Translations under genes and position numbers: made by a program
The notes under the pieces: generated by a model
Seen by the model: only the letters and a program-made list of their open reading frames with translations
The model's database searches: none
What the model was told of the DNA's origin: nothing
In this document: in pieces, positions 43,876 to 52,079 of the stretch
Numbering within the stretch: position 1 is the first letter of the stretch
Layout of the letters: every line of letters starts with the position of its first letter
Source: DATEPR01 sp036491115
GTDB taxonomy: Bacteria > Actinomycetota > Actinomycetes > Mycobacteriales > Pseudonocardiaceae
Assembly: GCA_036491115.1 (NCBI GenBank)
Contig: DASXCQ010000020.1
Span: 1 to 64,000 of the forward strand
Direction of reading: 5' to 3'
DNA: 64,000 nucleotides

Positions 43876-44914
43876 GGAGCATTCCTCCTTGCCACGGCCC
43901 GTGTGGGTCGTGGGCGTCCAGATATGAGCGGTAGGCGGGTAATTCGAACAGGCCGTGACCGCTGAGTGAGAACAAGATCGTCGGCGCGGCACCTTCCTCG
44001 TCGGCGCGGGCGGCCTCAACGAGCGCACCGTGCACTGCGAACGCGCTGTCCAGTGCGGGCAGGATGCCTTCGGACCGGGTGAACAACGCCAGGGAGGCGA
44101 ACACCTCGTCCCGCGGATAGGTGACCACGTCGACCAGGTCCCGCCGCCGCAAGGCACTGACCAGTCCCGACCGGCCGGGCGCTGATTCCACGGACACGCA
44201 GCGGATCGGCAGCTTCCGCTCGGACGCCGCGAGCAGGAACGGGCACACGGTGCCGGCGAAATCGCTGCCCGCGACGACGATGCCGGGCAGCGCGCCGCGG
44301 TGGCGCATCTGCTCGAACGCCTCCAGTCCGATCACGCTCTGGTGCGGCAGCGACACCGGCTCACCCTCGTACAGCGTTGGCTCGGCAGCGACTTCCTGGG
44401 CGCGGTCGGCCTCGGCCGACGTGACCGAGGCACCCAACAGCTCCATCAACATCCGGTGCTGGGCCTGGTCCACGGTGTCGGCCTGTTCCAGACGCACGTG
44501 ACAGTGCAGGCCGAACATCTGGCATGCCATCGCGGCGGCCGTGCCCCACCGGCCCGTGTGTGTCGTCGCCGTCAGTGAGCCGGCTCCGGCGATGCGGTGG
44601 TAGTACGCCTGGGCGACGGCGGTGTTCAACTCCTGCCCGCCGGCCAGGTTGCCGCCTTCGTACTTGTAGAACAGCCGTGCCCTGGTGTGCAGCGAGCGCT
44701 CCAGGTTCGTGGCACGCCGCAGTGGTGTCGGCCGCCACATGGCGTACCGTTCGCGCACCTCTCTGGGAATGGGCAGCCAGGGTTCCTGGATCAGTTCCTG
44801 CCGGGCAAGGCCCGGCGGCAGCGAACGTGCCGGGCCGATGCGTTGCCGCAGGTCCCTGGGCAGTTCGAACCGCGGATCCGCGGCGATGCTGTACCAGGAC
44901 AGCGGAATGGTCAT
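43841..44914 (-). CDS. TrpB2-like fold-type II protein lacking the PLP lysine
   Basis: A 357-residue relative of tryptophan synthase beta chain 2: RPTPLRRATNLERSL, FYKYEGGNLAGG, AQAYYHRIAG, and SLSGHGLFELPAYRSYL match the family in order. Three cofactor features are changed. The Schiff-base lysine of GSHKxN is Glu95 in GGQELN, the substrate loop ETGAGQWG is THTGRWG, and the phosphate-binding GGGSN is reduced to AGSDFAG. It therefore should not form a normal PLP aldimine. It may be a non-catalytic partner, bind a different ligand, or use another mechanism. ATG 44914 has CCGGGAGGAAC upstream. It is encoded in the cluster 2 operon with overlap to the flavin reductase gene. Confidence 0.75.
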   Translation of the reverse strand: MTIPLSWYSIAADPRFELPRDLRQRIGPARSLPPGLARQELIQEPWLPIPREVRERYAMWRPTPLRRATNLERSLHTRARLFYKYEGGNLAGGQELNTAVAQAYYHRIAGAGSLTATTHTGRWGTAAAMACQMFGLHCHVRLEQADTVDQAQHRMLMELLGASVTSAEADRAQEVAAEPTLYEGEPVSLPHQSVIGLEAFEQMRHRGALPGIVVAGSDFAGTVCPFLLAASERKLPIRCVSVESAPGRSGLVSALRRRDLVDVVTYPRDEVFASLALFTRSEGILPALDSAFAVHGALVEAARADEEGAAPTILFSLSGHGLFELPAYRSYLDAHDPHGPWQGGMLHGDPHTLGQTS

Positions 44915-44929
44915 CGTTCCTCCCGGCGG

Positions 44930-46132
44930 TCAGTACGCGAGGGTGACCCTTCGGTCGAGCAGTGCCAGCGCGCCGTTGGCCAGCAGCAACCGGTCGTTGG
45001 AGTAGTTGAGGCTGGCCGAGCGCAGGTCGCGCAGCGTGCGTTCCAGTGCGAGCGGCGAGTCCCGCAGGTAGCCGTGCCGCAGACCGGTGATCTCGATCAG
45101 CTGGTCGACGGCGGCGTGGCTGCGCTCCGCTGTGACGACCTTCAGGGCGTTGAGCCGAAGTTGCACCGGATTCGCGGCGAGGTCGCCACCCGACTCGATG
45201 TCACGGACGCACTGCGCCACCAGCGCCGCCAGCACGTCGAGCTCCATCCGGACCCGCGCGATGCGGGTGCGGAGCAGGTCGGAACCGAGGTCGAACCGCT
45301 TGCGACCAGCCGGCCCGCGCAACAGGTCCAGCACGCTGCCCAGGGCGCCTCGGGCGGCGCCCAGCCAACAGGCGGCCCACGCGATGTGGCCGATCGGGGC
45401 GAACGTGTCGACCGCCGCCGTGCGGAAGTCACCGGGGACGCCGACGAGTTGGTCGGCCGGCACGGTGCCCGCGATCCGCATCGCGACACTGTGGGTGCCG
45501 CGCATGCCCATCGGGTTCCACGATCCGCTGGTGGTGAGCCGCAGGTCGGCCCGATCGGCGTAGACGAGCGAGACCCTGCCGTCGGCGCCGTGGTCGGTGT
45601 CGCCGCCGTCCTGCATGGTGATCAGGAAGCCGTCCGCGGCAAGGCCGCCGGTCACGATCGGTGCGTCCCGTTCGATGTGCAGCGCGCCACCGGTCCTGGT
45701 GAGCGGTGCCTTCGACGTCAGCAGGTGTCCGCCTTTGCCCCGCTCACTGGTGACGGACGCGACGTAGACCTCACCGTGGGCGATCCTGGGCAGCAGCCGG
45801 GCGCGCAGCCCCGGGGTGGCGTGGGCCACCAGCGTGGCGACCTGCTGGCAGTGCATCGCCCAGATCATCGCGGTGGACAGGCACTCGCCCGCCAGCCGGT
45901 CAGCCACCCGAACGAGATCGGGCACGGTGCCGCCCAGCCCACCGAACTCGGTCGGCACGAGCAGGCCGAGCAGACCGGATCGGCGCAGGACCGCCAGGCC
46001 TTCCCCGGGGAAGCAGGCCTGGTCGTCGACGATCCGAGCCTGGTCGTGGACGACCGGCAGCACGGATTCCACTCGCTGGTCCAGTTCCGGCGTGGGGGCG
46101 GTGTCGACCGGTGTCAGCAGGTCCGAGGTCAT
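44930..46132 (-). CDS. Acyl-CoA dehydrogenase-like flavoprotein
   Basis: A 400-residue member of the acyl-CoA dehydrogenase/flavin monooxygenase superfamily: LRRSGLLGLLVPTEFGGLGG, a central beta domain with LTRTGGALHI and SWNPMGMRGTHSVAM, and a C-terminal four-helix bundle. The SGSWNPMGMRGT segment corresponds to the family's W.xxGMR(G/A)T region. In natural-product operons such enzymes desaturate or hydroxylate ACP-bound aminoacyl groups. The companion flavin reductase favours oxygenase use, while the crotonase favours a desaturation-hydration pair; both are inferences. The start overlaps the stop of the ACP gene by one base. Confidence 0.8.
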   Translation of the reverse strand: MTSDLLTPVDTAPTPELDQRVESVLPVVHDQARIVDDQACFPGEGLAVLRRSGLLGLLVPTEFGGLGGTVPDLVRVADRLAGECLSTAMIWAMHCQQVATLVAHATPGLRARLLPRIAHGEVYVASVTSERGKGGHLLTSKAPLTRTGGALHIERDAPIVTGGLAADGFLITMQDGGDTDHGADGRVSLVYADRADLRLTTSGSWNPMGMRGTHSVAMRIAGTVPADQLVGVPGDFRTAAVDTFAPIGHIAWAACWLGAARGALGSVLDLLRGPAGRKRFDLGSDLLRTRIARVRMELDVLAALVAQCVRDIESGGDLAANPVQLRLNALKVVTAERSHAAVDQLIEITGLRHGYLRDSPLALERTLRDLRSASLNYSNDRLLLANGALALLDRRVTLAY

Positions 46133-46389
46133 CAGGCACCTCCCGCGCTCGCCGGCTCGCCCGCCTCGGTCAGCGCGTCCCACAGGCTGCCCGCGGTGGC
46201 GAACGTGGTGGCGGTCATCGCCTCGTCGGGTAGTACCACGCCCAGCTCGTCCTCCAGGTCGAAGACCAGGTCCACGGCTCGCATGGAGTCCAGCCCCAGG
46301 TCTTTCAACGGTTGCTCGGTCGGCAGTGGTGCGGCGGCCTCCAGCCAGGTGAGGTGGCGTCGCACGACGCTCTCGAACTCGGGGTTCAT
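46132..46389 (-). CDS. Acyl carrier protein
   Basis: An 85-residue carrier protein with the phosphopantetheine site GLDSM (Ser35) in LKDLGLDSMRAVDLVFDLED and a typical acidic helix II. It needs a phosphopantetheinyl transferase, which is not in the window. It is one of two free-standing carriers in the operon, the other at 49141. Start and stop overlap the neighbouring decarboxylase and flavoprotein genes, so the three are probably made in matched amounts. Confidence 0.9.
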   Translation of the reverse strand: MNPEFESVVRRHLTWLEAAAPLPTEQPLKDLGLDSMRAVDLVFDLEDELGVVLPDEAMTATTFATAGSLWDALTEAGEPASAGGA

Positions 46390-47630
46390 CGGACCTCCTC
46401 GAGGATCTGTGTTGCGGGGCTTCTGGTCAGGTGCAGTCGGGACACGTCGAGCACGTCGCCGCCGTCCGTGACGACCTCGACCGGCGCGGGGTGGCCGAGG
46501 AACGCCAGCAAGCTTGCGGTGAGGCCGTACGCGCCGACGTTCGGCACGGCCAGGACGTCCCCCGGCAGGTGGGGTGGCAGAGCCACCCGGCGGACGAACG
46601 TGTCCAACGGAGTGCACAGCGGGCCGACCACCGTCGTCCGGACCCACGGCTCGTCGGGCGATGGCGGCTCGACGCGCTGGACGGTCGGCGAGATCGGCGG
46701 GATGCGCCGCAGGCCGACCATGCCGCCGAGGTGGTTGATGCCGCCGTCCAGCACAGTAAAGACATCCTCTTTGGACGGTTTCACGTCCATCACGCGGCAC
46801 AGCAATGTGCCGCAGTCACCGGTGAGGTAACGGCCGGACTCGAACGACACGTGCGGCCTGCCGTGCCGCCAGCCAGGCAGGTTGCGGTCCAGCAGCTCGG
46901 TCAGGCCGGCTCGCAGGCCGATCCACCTCGGACGGTCGCCGATGCGGGCGTACGGTGTGCCGAACCCACCGCCGAGATCGACTTCGGTCAGGTCGCCGAG
47001 CCGCGCGCGCAGCCGCGCGGCGAGGGTCGCGGCGGTCTCGAACTGGCGCAGCAGTGTCTGTTCATCGGTGATGTTGGTGCCCATGTACAGGTGCAGTCCG
47101 GTGACGCGCGCCCGGCCGGCACCGAGGAACAGCTCCGGCTGTTCGGCCACCCAGGTTCCGTCGGCGCCGAACTGGGACGCCGTGCCGGTCATCGCCAGGC
47201 CCATGCCGGGCACCGGCTGGTCGGCGTTCACCCGCAACAGGCACTCGACATCCATGCCTGCCCGGCCGGCGGCTGCGCCGACCCGCGCCAGATCGGTGGG
47301 GGAGTCCACGGACATCCTGCGGACGCCACGGCTGAGCGCGTGATCGAGGCACTCGGATGTCTTGGCCGGTCCGGTGAGTAGCACCCGTCGCGCCGGCATG
47401 CCCGCCCGCAACGCGGTGTCGGTCTCGCCGAGCGAGCTCACCTCGGCCAGGCAGCCGCGCCGGGCGAGTTCGCCGACGACGAGCGGATGCGGATTCGCCT
47501 TGAGCGAGTAGTAGACGGATGCTTCCTCAGGCACCATGGCACGCAGATCCGCCTCCGCCGCGCGGACGCGGGCCAGCTCGTAGACGTAGGCGGGAGTGCC
47601 GAAGCGGTCGGCGATGTCGGCGGTGCTCAC
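46386..47630 (-). CDS. PLP-dependent decarboxylase, DAP/ornithine decarboxylase family (BtrK-like)
   Basis: A 414-residue fold-type III PLP enzyme. The Schiff-base lysine is Lys44 in VYYSLKANPHPLV. EVDLGGGFGTPY supplies the phosphate-binding glycines, FESGRYLTGDCGTLLCRV the Arg-containing segment, and VVGPLCTPLD with VPNVGAYG the dimer-interface Cys and Tyr of the active site. Beside an ACP and an adenylating enzyme, the best model is a BtrK-like decarboxylase acting on an amino acid bound to a carrier protein (in butirosin, glutamyl-ACP to GABA-ACP). Free diaminopimelate as substrate is unlikely in this context. GTG 47630 overlaps the stop of the ligase gene (GTGA). Confidence 0.85.
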   Translation of the reverse strand: MSTADIADRFGTPAYVYELARVRAAEADLRAMVPEEASVYYSLKANPHPLVVGELARRGCLAEVSSLGETDTALRAGMPARRVLLTGPAKTSECLDHALSRGVRRMSVDSPTDLARVGAAAGRAGMDVECLLRVNADQPVPGMGLAMTGTASQFGADGTWVAEQPELFLGAGRARVTGLHLYMGTNITDEQTLLRQFETAATLAARLRARLGDLTEVDLGGGFGTPYARIGDRPRWIGLRAGLTELLDRNLPGWRHGRPHVSFESGRYLTGDCGTLLCRVMDVKPSKEDVFTVLDGGINHLGGMVGLRRIPPISPTVQRVEPPSPDEPWVRTTVVGPLCTPLDTFVRRVALPPHLPGDVLAVPNVGAYGLTASLLAFLGHPAPVEVVTDGGDVLDVSRLHLTRSPATQILEEVR

Positions 47631-49144
47631 GCCACCAGCTCCGCCCGGACGTCCGCCCATTGCCGGGCGAGGGTGTGCTTGTCGACCTTGCCGTTGACGC
47701 TGAGCGGCAACTCGGACAGCACCCGGCACTCGGTGGGCAGCTTCGGTTCTTCCAGCCGCTCCACCAGGCCGTCGGTCACCTGCCGCTCGGTCAGCTCACC
47801 GCACACGGCCAGCCGCGATCCGTGGTCATCGTCCGGCCGCAGTGCCGCCGCCAGCTCGACTCCCGGTATGTCGAGCGCCGCCGCCTCGATCTCGGTCGTG
47901 CTGACACGGAAGCCGTGCTGTTTGAACACGTCGTCGTCGCGACCCACGAAGTACAGATAGCCGTCGGCGTCGACCATGCAGCGGTCACCGGTGTACAGCA
48001 CCGGCTGGCCGTGCGTGTCGGTCCGGTAGCGCCGGGCGGTGAGTTCCGGTGCGTTCCAGTAGCCGGACATCACATTGGGTCCGCGCACCACCAGTTCGCC
48101 CGGCTCACCGGGCGGCAGCGGCTGGCCTTCATCGTCCACGATGGACACTTCGGTGTCCGGCAGCGGCCTGCCGACGGAGCCTGGCCTGACGAGGTCCAGG
48201 TTCGGTTCGGCGATCGACACGCGCTTGCATTCGGTGAGGCCGAACATCGCCACGACCGCCAGACCCGGCACCGCGCCGCGCAGCGTGGCGCAGCGGGCCG
48301 GGCTGAGGTCGGCGCCGGTGTTGGTCACCATGCGCAGCCGGCTCGGCGGCTCGGCGGCTCGGTTTGCCAGCCTGCACAGCGTCGCCGCAAGGCTGGGCAC
48401 CAGCGGCAGCACCGACACGTTCTCGGCGCGCAGGCGGTGCAGCAGCGTGGGACCGGCGTCGCCGTCGTCACCCAGGACTAGCAGAGCGCCGCCCGCGCAG
48501 CACAGGAAAACCTGGTAGAGGCCGTAGTCGAAGGACAGCGGCAGACAGCAGAACACCGTGTCGTCCGGGCGGTAGCCCAACCTGCGCTGGATGGCGAGCG
48601 TGGCGAACAACACCTGCCGGTGCGTGGCCACCACGGCTTTCGGCATCGCGGTGCTGCCCGACGTGTAGATGAGGCAGACCGGGTCGACCGACAGACACGG
48701 GGCCGTCGTCCCGGTGGCCGAACCCGCTGGTGTCGCGGGCACCTCGGCCAGGTCGTGGACGGGGATCTCGGCACTGCCCCGTACCAGCTCCACCGCGGCG
48801 GCGTTGCCGATCACCACCGTCGGTGTGCAGTCGGCGAGGATGTGCCGCAGGTGGTAAGGCCTGGTCCGTTCGCTGAGCAGCACGAAGATCGCGCCCAGCC
48901 GGGACGCGGCGAACAGCAACGGCACGAGTCCGATGTCGTTGCGCCCGAGCAGAACGACGCGGTCGCCTCGGCGCACTCCCCGATCGCTCAACCACCGGGC
49001 GGCCGCCACGGACCGATCGGTGAGGTCCTGGTACGACCGGGACAGGGCGCCGCGGCGCAGGGCCGGTGCCCCGGGCGTGTCGGCGGCCCGCTGGTCGAGC
49101 AGGTCGTGCAGCAGGGTCGGCTGTGGTGTCGGTTGCGTGCTCAT
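47627..49144 (-). CDS. AMP-binding ligase / stand-alone adenylation enzyme 1
   Basis: A 505-residue member of the acyl-adenylate superfamily. It shows YTSGSTAMPKAVVATH (P-loop), FGLTECKRVSI, YTGDRCMVDADGYLYFVGRDDDVFK and the C-terminal catalytic lysine region PLSVNGKVDKHTL. Domain order and length fit amino-acid or aryl/acyl ligases that load a carrier protein. The A3 loop ends MPKAV instead of the usual GxPKGV, a mild change. It lies between the two ACP genes, with overlaps on both sides, and may charge either carrier. Substrate cannot be read with confidence. Confidence 0.85.
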   Translation of the reverse strand: MSTQPTPQPTLLHDLLDQRAADTPGAPALRRGALSRSYQDLTDRSVAAARWLSDRGVRRGDRVVLLGRNDIGLVPLLFAASRLGAIFVLLSERTRPYHLRHILADCTPTVVIGNAAAVELVRGSAEIPVHDLAEVPATPAGSATGTTAPCLSVDPVCLIYTSGSTAMPKAVVATHRQVLFATLAIQRRLGYRPDDTVFCCLPLSFDYGLYQVFLCCAGGALLVLGDDGDAGPTLLHRLRAENVSVLPLVPSLAATLCRLANRAAEPPSRLRMVTNTGADLSPARCATLRGAVPGLAVVAMFGLTECKRVSIAEPNLDLVRPGSVGRPLPDTEVSIVDDEGQPLPPGEPGELVVRGPNVMSGYWNAPELTARRYRTDTHGQPVLYTGDRCMVDADGYLYFVGRDDDVFKQHGFRVSTTEIEAAALDIPGVELAAALRPDDDHGSRLAVCGELTERQVTDGLVERLEEPKLPTECRVLSELPLSVNGKVDKHTLARQWADVRAELVA

Positions 49145-49419
49145 GTCTGGCCTCCGGGAGCGGATGTCGGTGCCAGGGTCCGGTCGAGCAGCCGGACGAC
49201 GGAGTCCAGTGACTCGAAGGCTTCCGGCACGATGAGTTCCGGTGGCACCTCGATGCGCAACGCCGTCTCGAGCCGGTCCAGCACGGCGACGACGGCGAGC
49301 GAGTCGAACCCGGGCAGGTCGAACAGGGTTGGCACGGACCGGACATCGGCAGCCGGCGCCCCCAGCACGGAGCTGACCACGGCCACCACGTGGTCCCTGG
49401 GCGTCTGGTCGTCGGTCAT
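49141..49419 (-). CDS. Acyl carrier protein, second
   Basis: A 92-residue carrier with GFDSL (Ser40) in FDLPGFDSLAVVAVLDRLE, followed by a proline-rich helix III and a short flexible tail. It is flanked by the two adenylating enzymes through 4-base overlaps, so each enzyme could serve its own carrier. Distinct enough from the ACP at 46132 (GLDSM) to suggest separate duties. Confidence 0.9.
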   Translation of the reverse strand: MTDDQTPRDHVVAVVSSVLGAPAADVRSVPTLFDLPGFDSLAVVAVLDRLETALRIEVPPELIVPEAFESLDSVVRLLDRTLAPTSAPGGQT

Positions 49420-50924
49420 GAGATCCCTCCGGACCGGTCAGCGACGAGGTCGGTCAGCGCGGCGCGGGCGAGCTTGCCGGTGCCGGTGTGTGGCACGTCC
49501 GGCACGAGGTGCAGGTGACCCGGCACCATGTAGCCGGGCAGCTTGCTCCGGCAGTGCGCGAGCAGTTGGGTGGTGAGCGCGTCGTCCGGGGCACCGGCCG
49601 GCACGACAACGGCGTGCAGTTCGTGGGTGATGGCCGGATCGGGCACGGCAAGCACCGCCACGTCGGCGACGGCCGGGTGACTGCCCAGCGCGGCCTCGAT
49701 CTCACCCAGTTCCACGCGGAAGCCGCGGGTCTTGACCAGACCGTCGCGCCTGCCGAGCAGGTGCAGCACACCGTCCTCGGTTCGGCGCCCGATGTCGCCG
49801 GTGCGGTAGTAGCGATGCGTACCGGTCTCGGTGGCCAGCCGGATGACGGCCCGCTCGGTGAGATCCGGTCGGTCGAGGTAGCCGGGTGTGACGCAGTCGC
49901 CCGAGACCACGATCTCGCCCTCCATCGCGGCGCTTTCGGACGCGTCGCCGTCCGCCCCGAGCAGCGCGATGAATGCGCCCGTCACCGGATGACCGACCGG
50001 TACCCGCTGGTCGCCCGCCGGCGGGCGGAGCACCGGCCAGTGGGTGACCACGTTGGTCTCGATCGGGCCGTACAAGTTGCTCACCGCGGCGTCGGGCACG
50101 GCGGCCAGCCACCCGGCCAGTACTGTCGGCCGGAACTCCTCGCCCGCGTACAGCAGCCTGCGCAGCGCGGGCAGGCCGTCCGTCGCCAGTGTGGATCGCG
50201 TCAGCAGGGCGGTCAGCGCGGACGGCACCGCGTACAGGTGGGTGATCGCGCGTTCGGTGAGGAACCGCAGCAGACCCTGCGGGAACAGCGCCGTCCGTTC
50301 GTCCACCAGGTGCAGTGTCGCGCCACCTGCCAGCCCGACGTACAGGTCGTAGACCGGGAGATCGAAGTGCAGTGGCGCGTGCACGGCGACCTGGTCGCCC
50401 GGCCGCAGTGGGTACGCCTGGAGTGCCCAGGAGACGAACGCCCTGGCGTTGCGGTGGGTGATCACCACCCCCTTCGGCTCGCCTGTCGAACCGGACGTGT
50501 AGAGCACGTATGCCTCGTCGTCGGGGACGATCCGAGGCGGCTCGGTCGGCGCCGGCCGGTCCCGCCGGGGACACGCCGGGTCGATCATGGGCACCAGTGC
50601 TGTCGTCGGCGTCTCGACCAGCAGCGTCGCGCCGCTCCGGGTGCGGATGAACTCCTGCCGTTCGGCGGGCGCCGCCGGGTCGACAGGCACGTAGCAGCGA
50701 CCGGCGACCAGCGCGGCGAGCATGGCGGTGACCGTGCCGGCCTGCTTGCGGCTGGCCACCGCGACTCGGTCGCCAGGTCGGGTCAGGTCGCGGATCCGGT
50801 CGGCCAGTGCCATGACGTCGGCCAGCAACGCCCCGTAGGTGGTGACGTCCCCAGTCGGTCCGACCAGCGCGGGTGTGTCCGGACGTTCCCGCGCGGTGGC
50901 GATGAACGCCTCGTGAATCAGCAT
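49416..50924 (-). CDS. Stand-alone amino-acid adenylation enzyme 2
   Basis: A 502-residue NRPS-type A domain: YVLYTSGSTGEPKGVVITHRNA (core A3), LHFDLPVYDLYVGLAGG, NLYGPIETNV (A5), RYYRTGDIG (A7), GRRDGLVKTRGFRVELGEIE (A8) and TGTGKLAR with the A10 lysine. All core motifs are present, so it should be active and load the ACP whose gene directly follows. The ATG at 50924 is used; a longer open frame upstream is antisense to, or out of frame with, the BtrH-like gene and has no coding character. Confidence 0.88.
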   Translation of the reverse strand: MLIHEAFIATARERPDTPALVGPTGDVTTYGALLADVMALADRIRDLTRPGDRVAVASRKQAGTVTAMLAALVAGRCYVPVDPAAPAERQEFIRTRSGATLLVETPTTALVPMIDPACPRRDRPAPTEPPRIVPDDEAYVLYTSGSTGEPKGVVITHRNARAFVSWALQAYPLRPGDQVAVHAPLHFDLPVYDLYVGLAGGATLHLVDERTALFPQGLLRFLTERAITHLYAVPSALTALLTRSTLATDGLPALRRLLYAGEEFRPTVLAGWLAAVPDAAVSNLYGPIETNVVTHWPVLRPPAGDQRVPVGHPVTGAFIALLGADGDASESAAMEGEIVVSGDCVTPGYLDRPDLTERAVIRLATETGTHRYYRTGDIGRRTEDGVLHLLGRRDGLVKTRGFRVELGEIEAALGSHPAVADVAVLAVPDPAITHELHAVVVPAGAPDDALTTQLLAHCRSKLPGYMVPGHLHLVPDVPHTGTGKLARAALTDLVADRSGGIS

Positions 50925-51892
50925 GACGCCCAGTTCCTCCCGTCGGTTCGGTCGCGGCGGCGCAGCATCTCGCGGGCCAGCCGCACCTCGTTGTCGGCGG
51001 CCGTGCGCACCGCGTCGAGCGCAGCGGTCGGTGCACGCCTGCCCGACCGCACGCGCCGCAGTGCCACGTAGGCCAGCTCGCTGGCCCGCCGCCAGGCCGG
51101 AACGATCTCGGCGGCGAAGCGACTCACCGCGTCCGTTGTGGACTGACCGTGCTCGGTCAGCCAGCGGGCGTGCAGGCCACGGCTGCGAGCCAACAGCCAG
51201 CACTGCAGGGACAGATTGTGCAGCTCCACCACGCCGGCTTGTGCGTGGCCGTCCAAGAATTGTTGGTAAGCGCCGTTTTCCGCCGCACTGACGATCGCGG
51301 CCGCGTCGTCGGCCTGCTCGGCGCCTCGGCGTTCGGCCGGCTCCAACACCGCCCATCGTCCGTCGGCGAGAGCGGCATCCAGTTCGCCTGCGGGCAACTC
51401 GGTGGACAGGGGAGTGGCCCTGCCCCATTCGGTCGCGTTGTCGTAGGGATCGACCACCAGCGCGACGTCGTCCCGCACCCCGGCCAACACGAATCCGTGG
51501 TCCATGTGCTCGTGACCGCGGTAGGGCAGCCATGGCAGGTGGTAGGCGTCCCCGACGAGTACTACCGGCCTGCCGTAGCGAAGTTCCGTCGCCCAGGCGG
51601 ACAGGTCGGCGTCCGGCGCCGTCGTGGCGTGCCATCGCGGCTGCCACCCGGTTCGCTCGCCCAGCAGGACATCCTGGTCGGTGGGCGGCAAGGCGAGCCG
51701 TGGCGGCTCGGCGCCGGTGTCGACGAGGTCGAATCGCCAGTCCACGCCGAAGGGCGCGCGCACATCATCGACCCCGTGCACAGCGAGTGCCAGTGCCAGA
51801 TCGTCGGACACACAGTCGAGCAGCTCACTGTCCACGAGGGACAATTTGTCGACACACGCCGCCGAAAGGTCCGGCGCCAAGATGTTCCGCAT
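50918..51892 (-). CDS. BtrH-like carrier-dependent acyltransferase
   Basis: A 324-residue protein. The N-terminal half resembles the BtrH N-terminal domain of butirosin biosynthesis: an early cysteine (Cys27 in LLDCVSDDLALAL), then VVLVGDAYHLPWLPYRGHEHMDHGFVLAGV and VALVVDPYDNATEWG supply the His and Asp of a likely papain-like triad. The C-terminal half is helical. In butirosin, BtrH transfers the finished acyl group from its ACP to the acceptor amine. Here it would release the ACP-bound amino acid onto another molecule. ATG 51892 has AAGGAGGTGA, the best site in cluster 2, and is the first gene of the minus-strand operon. Confidence 0.7.
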   Translation of the reverse strand: MRNILAPDLSAACVDKLSLVDSELLDCVSDDLALALAVHGVDDVRAPFGVDWRFDLVDTGAEPPRLALPPTDQDVLLGERTGWQPRWHATTAPDADLSAWATELRYGRPVVLVGDAYHLPWLPYRGHEHMDHGFVLAGVRDDVALVVDPYDNATEWGRATPLSTELPAGELDAALADGRWAVLEPAERRGAEQADDAAAIVSAAENGAYQQFLDGHAQAGVVELHNLSLQCWLLARSRGLHARWLTEHGQSTTDAVSRFAAEIVPAWRRASELAYVALRRVRSGRRAPTAALDAVRTAADNEVRLAREMLRRRDRTDGRNWASC

Positions 51893-51941
51893 GTGGTCAC
51901 CTCCTTGGTTCGCCATCGAGCCTTGCCACGGTGGCTCGCAT

Positions 51942-52006
51942 CGGCAACCGGGTTGCGGCTTCCTGCCAGCCGGACCGGATGGCAGGAAGCGGCCACCCGG
52001 TTGCCG
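51942..52006. repeat. Large inverted repeat between divergent operons
   Basis: Arms 51942-51968 and 51980-52006 (27 bases each) are complementary at 25 of 27 positions around an 11-base centre; the left arm starts cggcaaccgggttgc and the right arm ends acccggttgccg. It fills the middle of the 187-base gap between the divergent start codons at 51892 and 52080. As RNA it would be a very stable stem in the 5' leader of either operon; as DNA it is a symmetric site fit to control both. A mobile-element scar is the other possibility. Confidence 0.8.
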
Positions 52007-52079
52007 GTCCGTCCCGAACCTGGCTTTCCTCGAATGCACCGGCACGTCCGCATTCGACTCCAGCCGAACAGGGGAAAAC

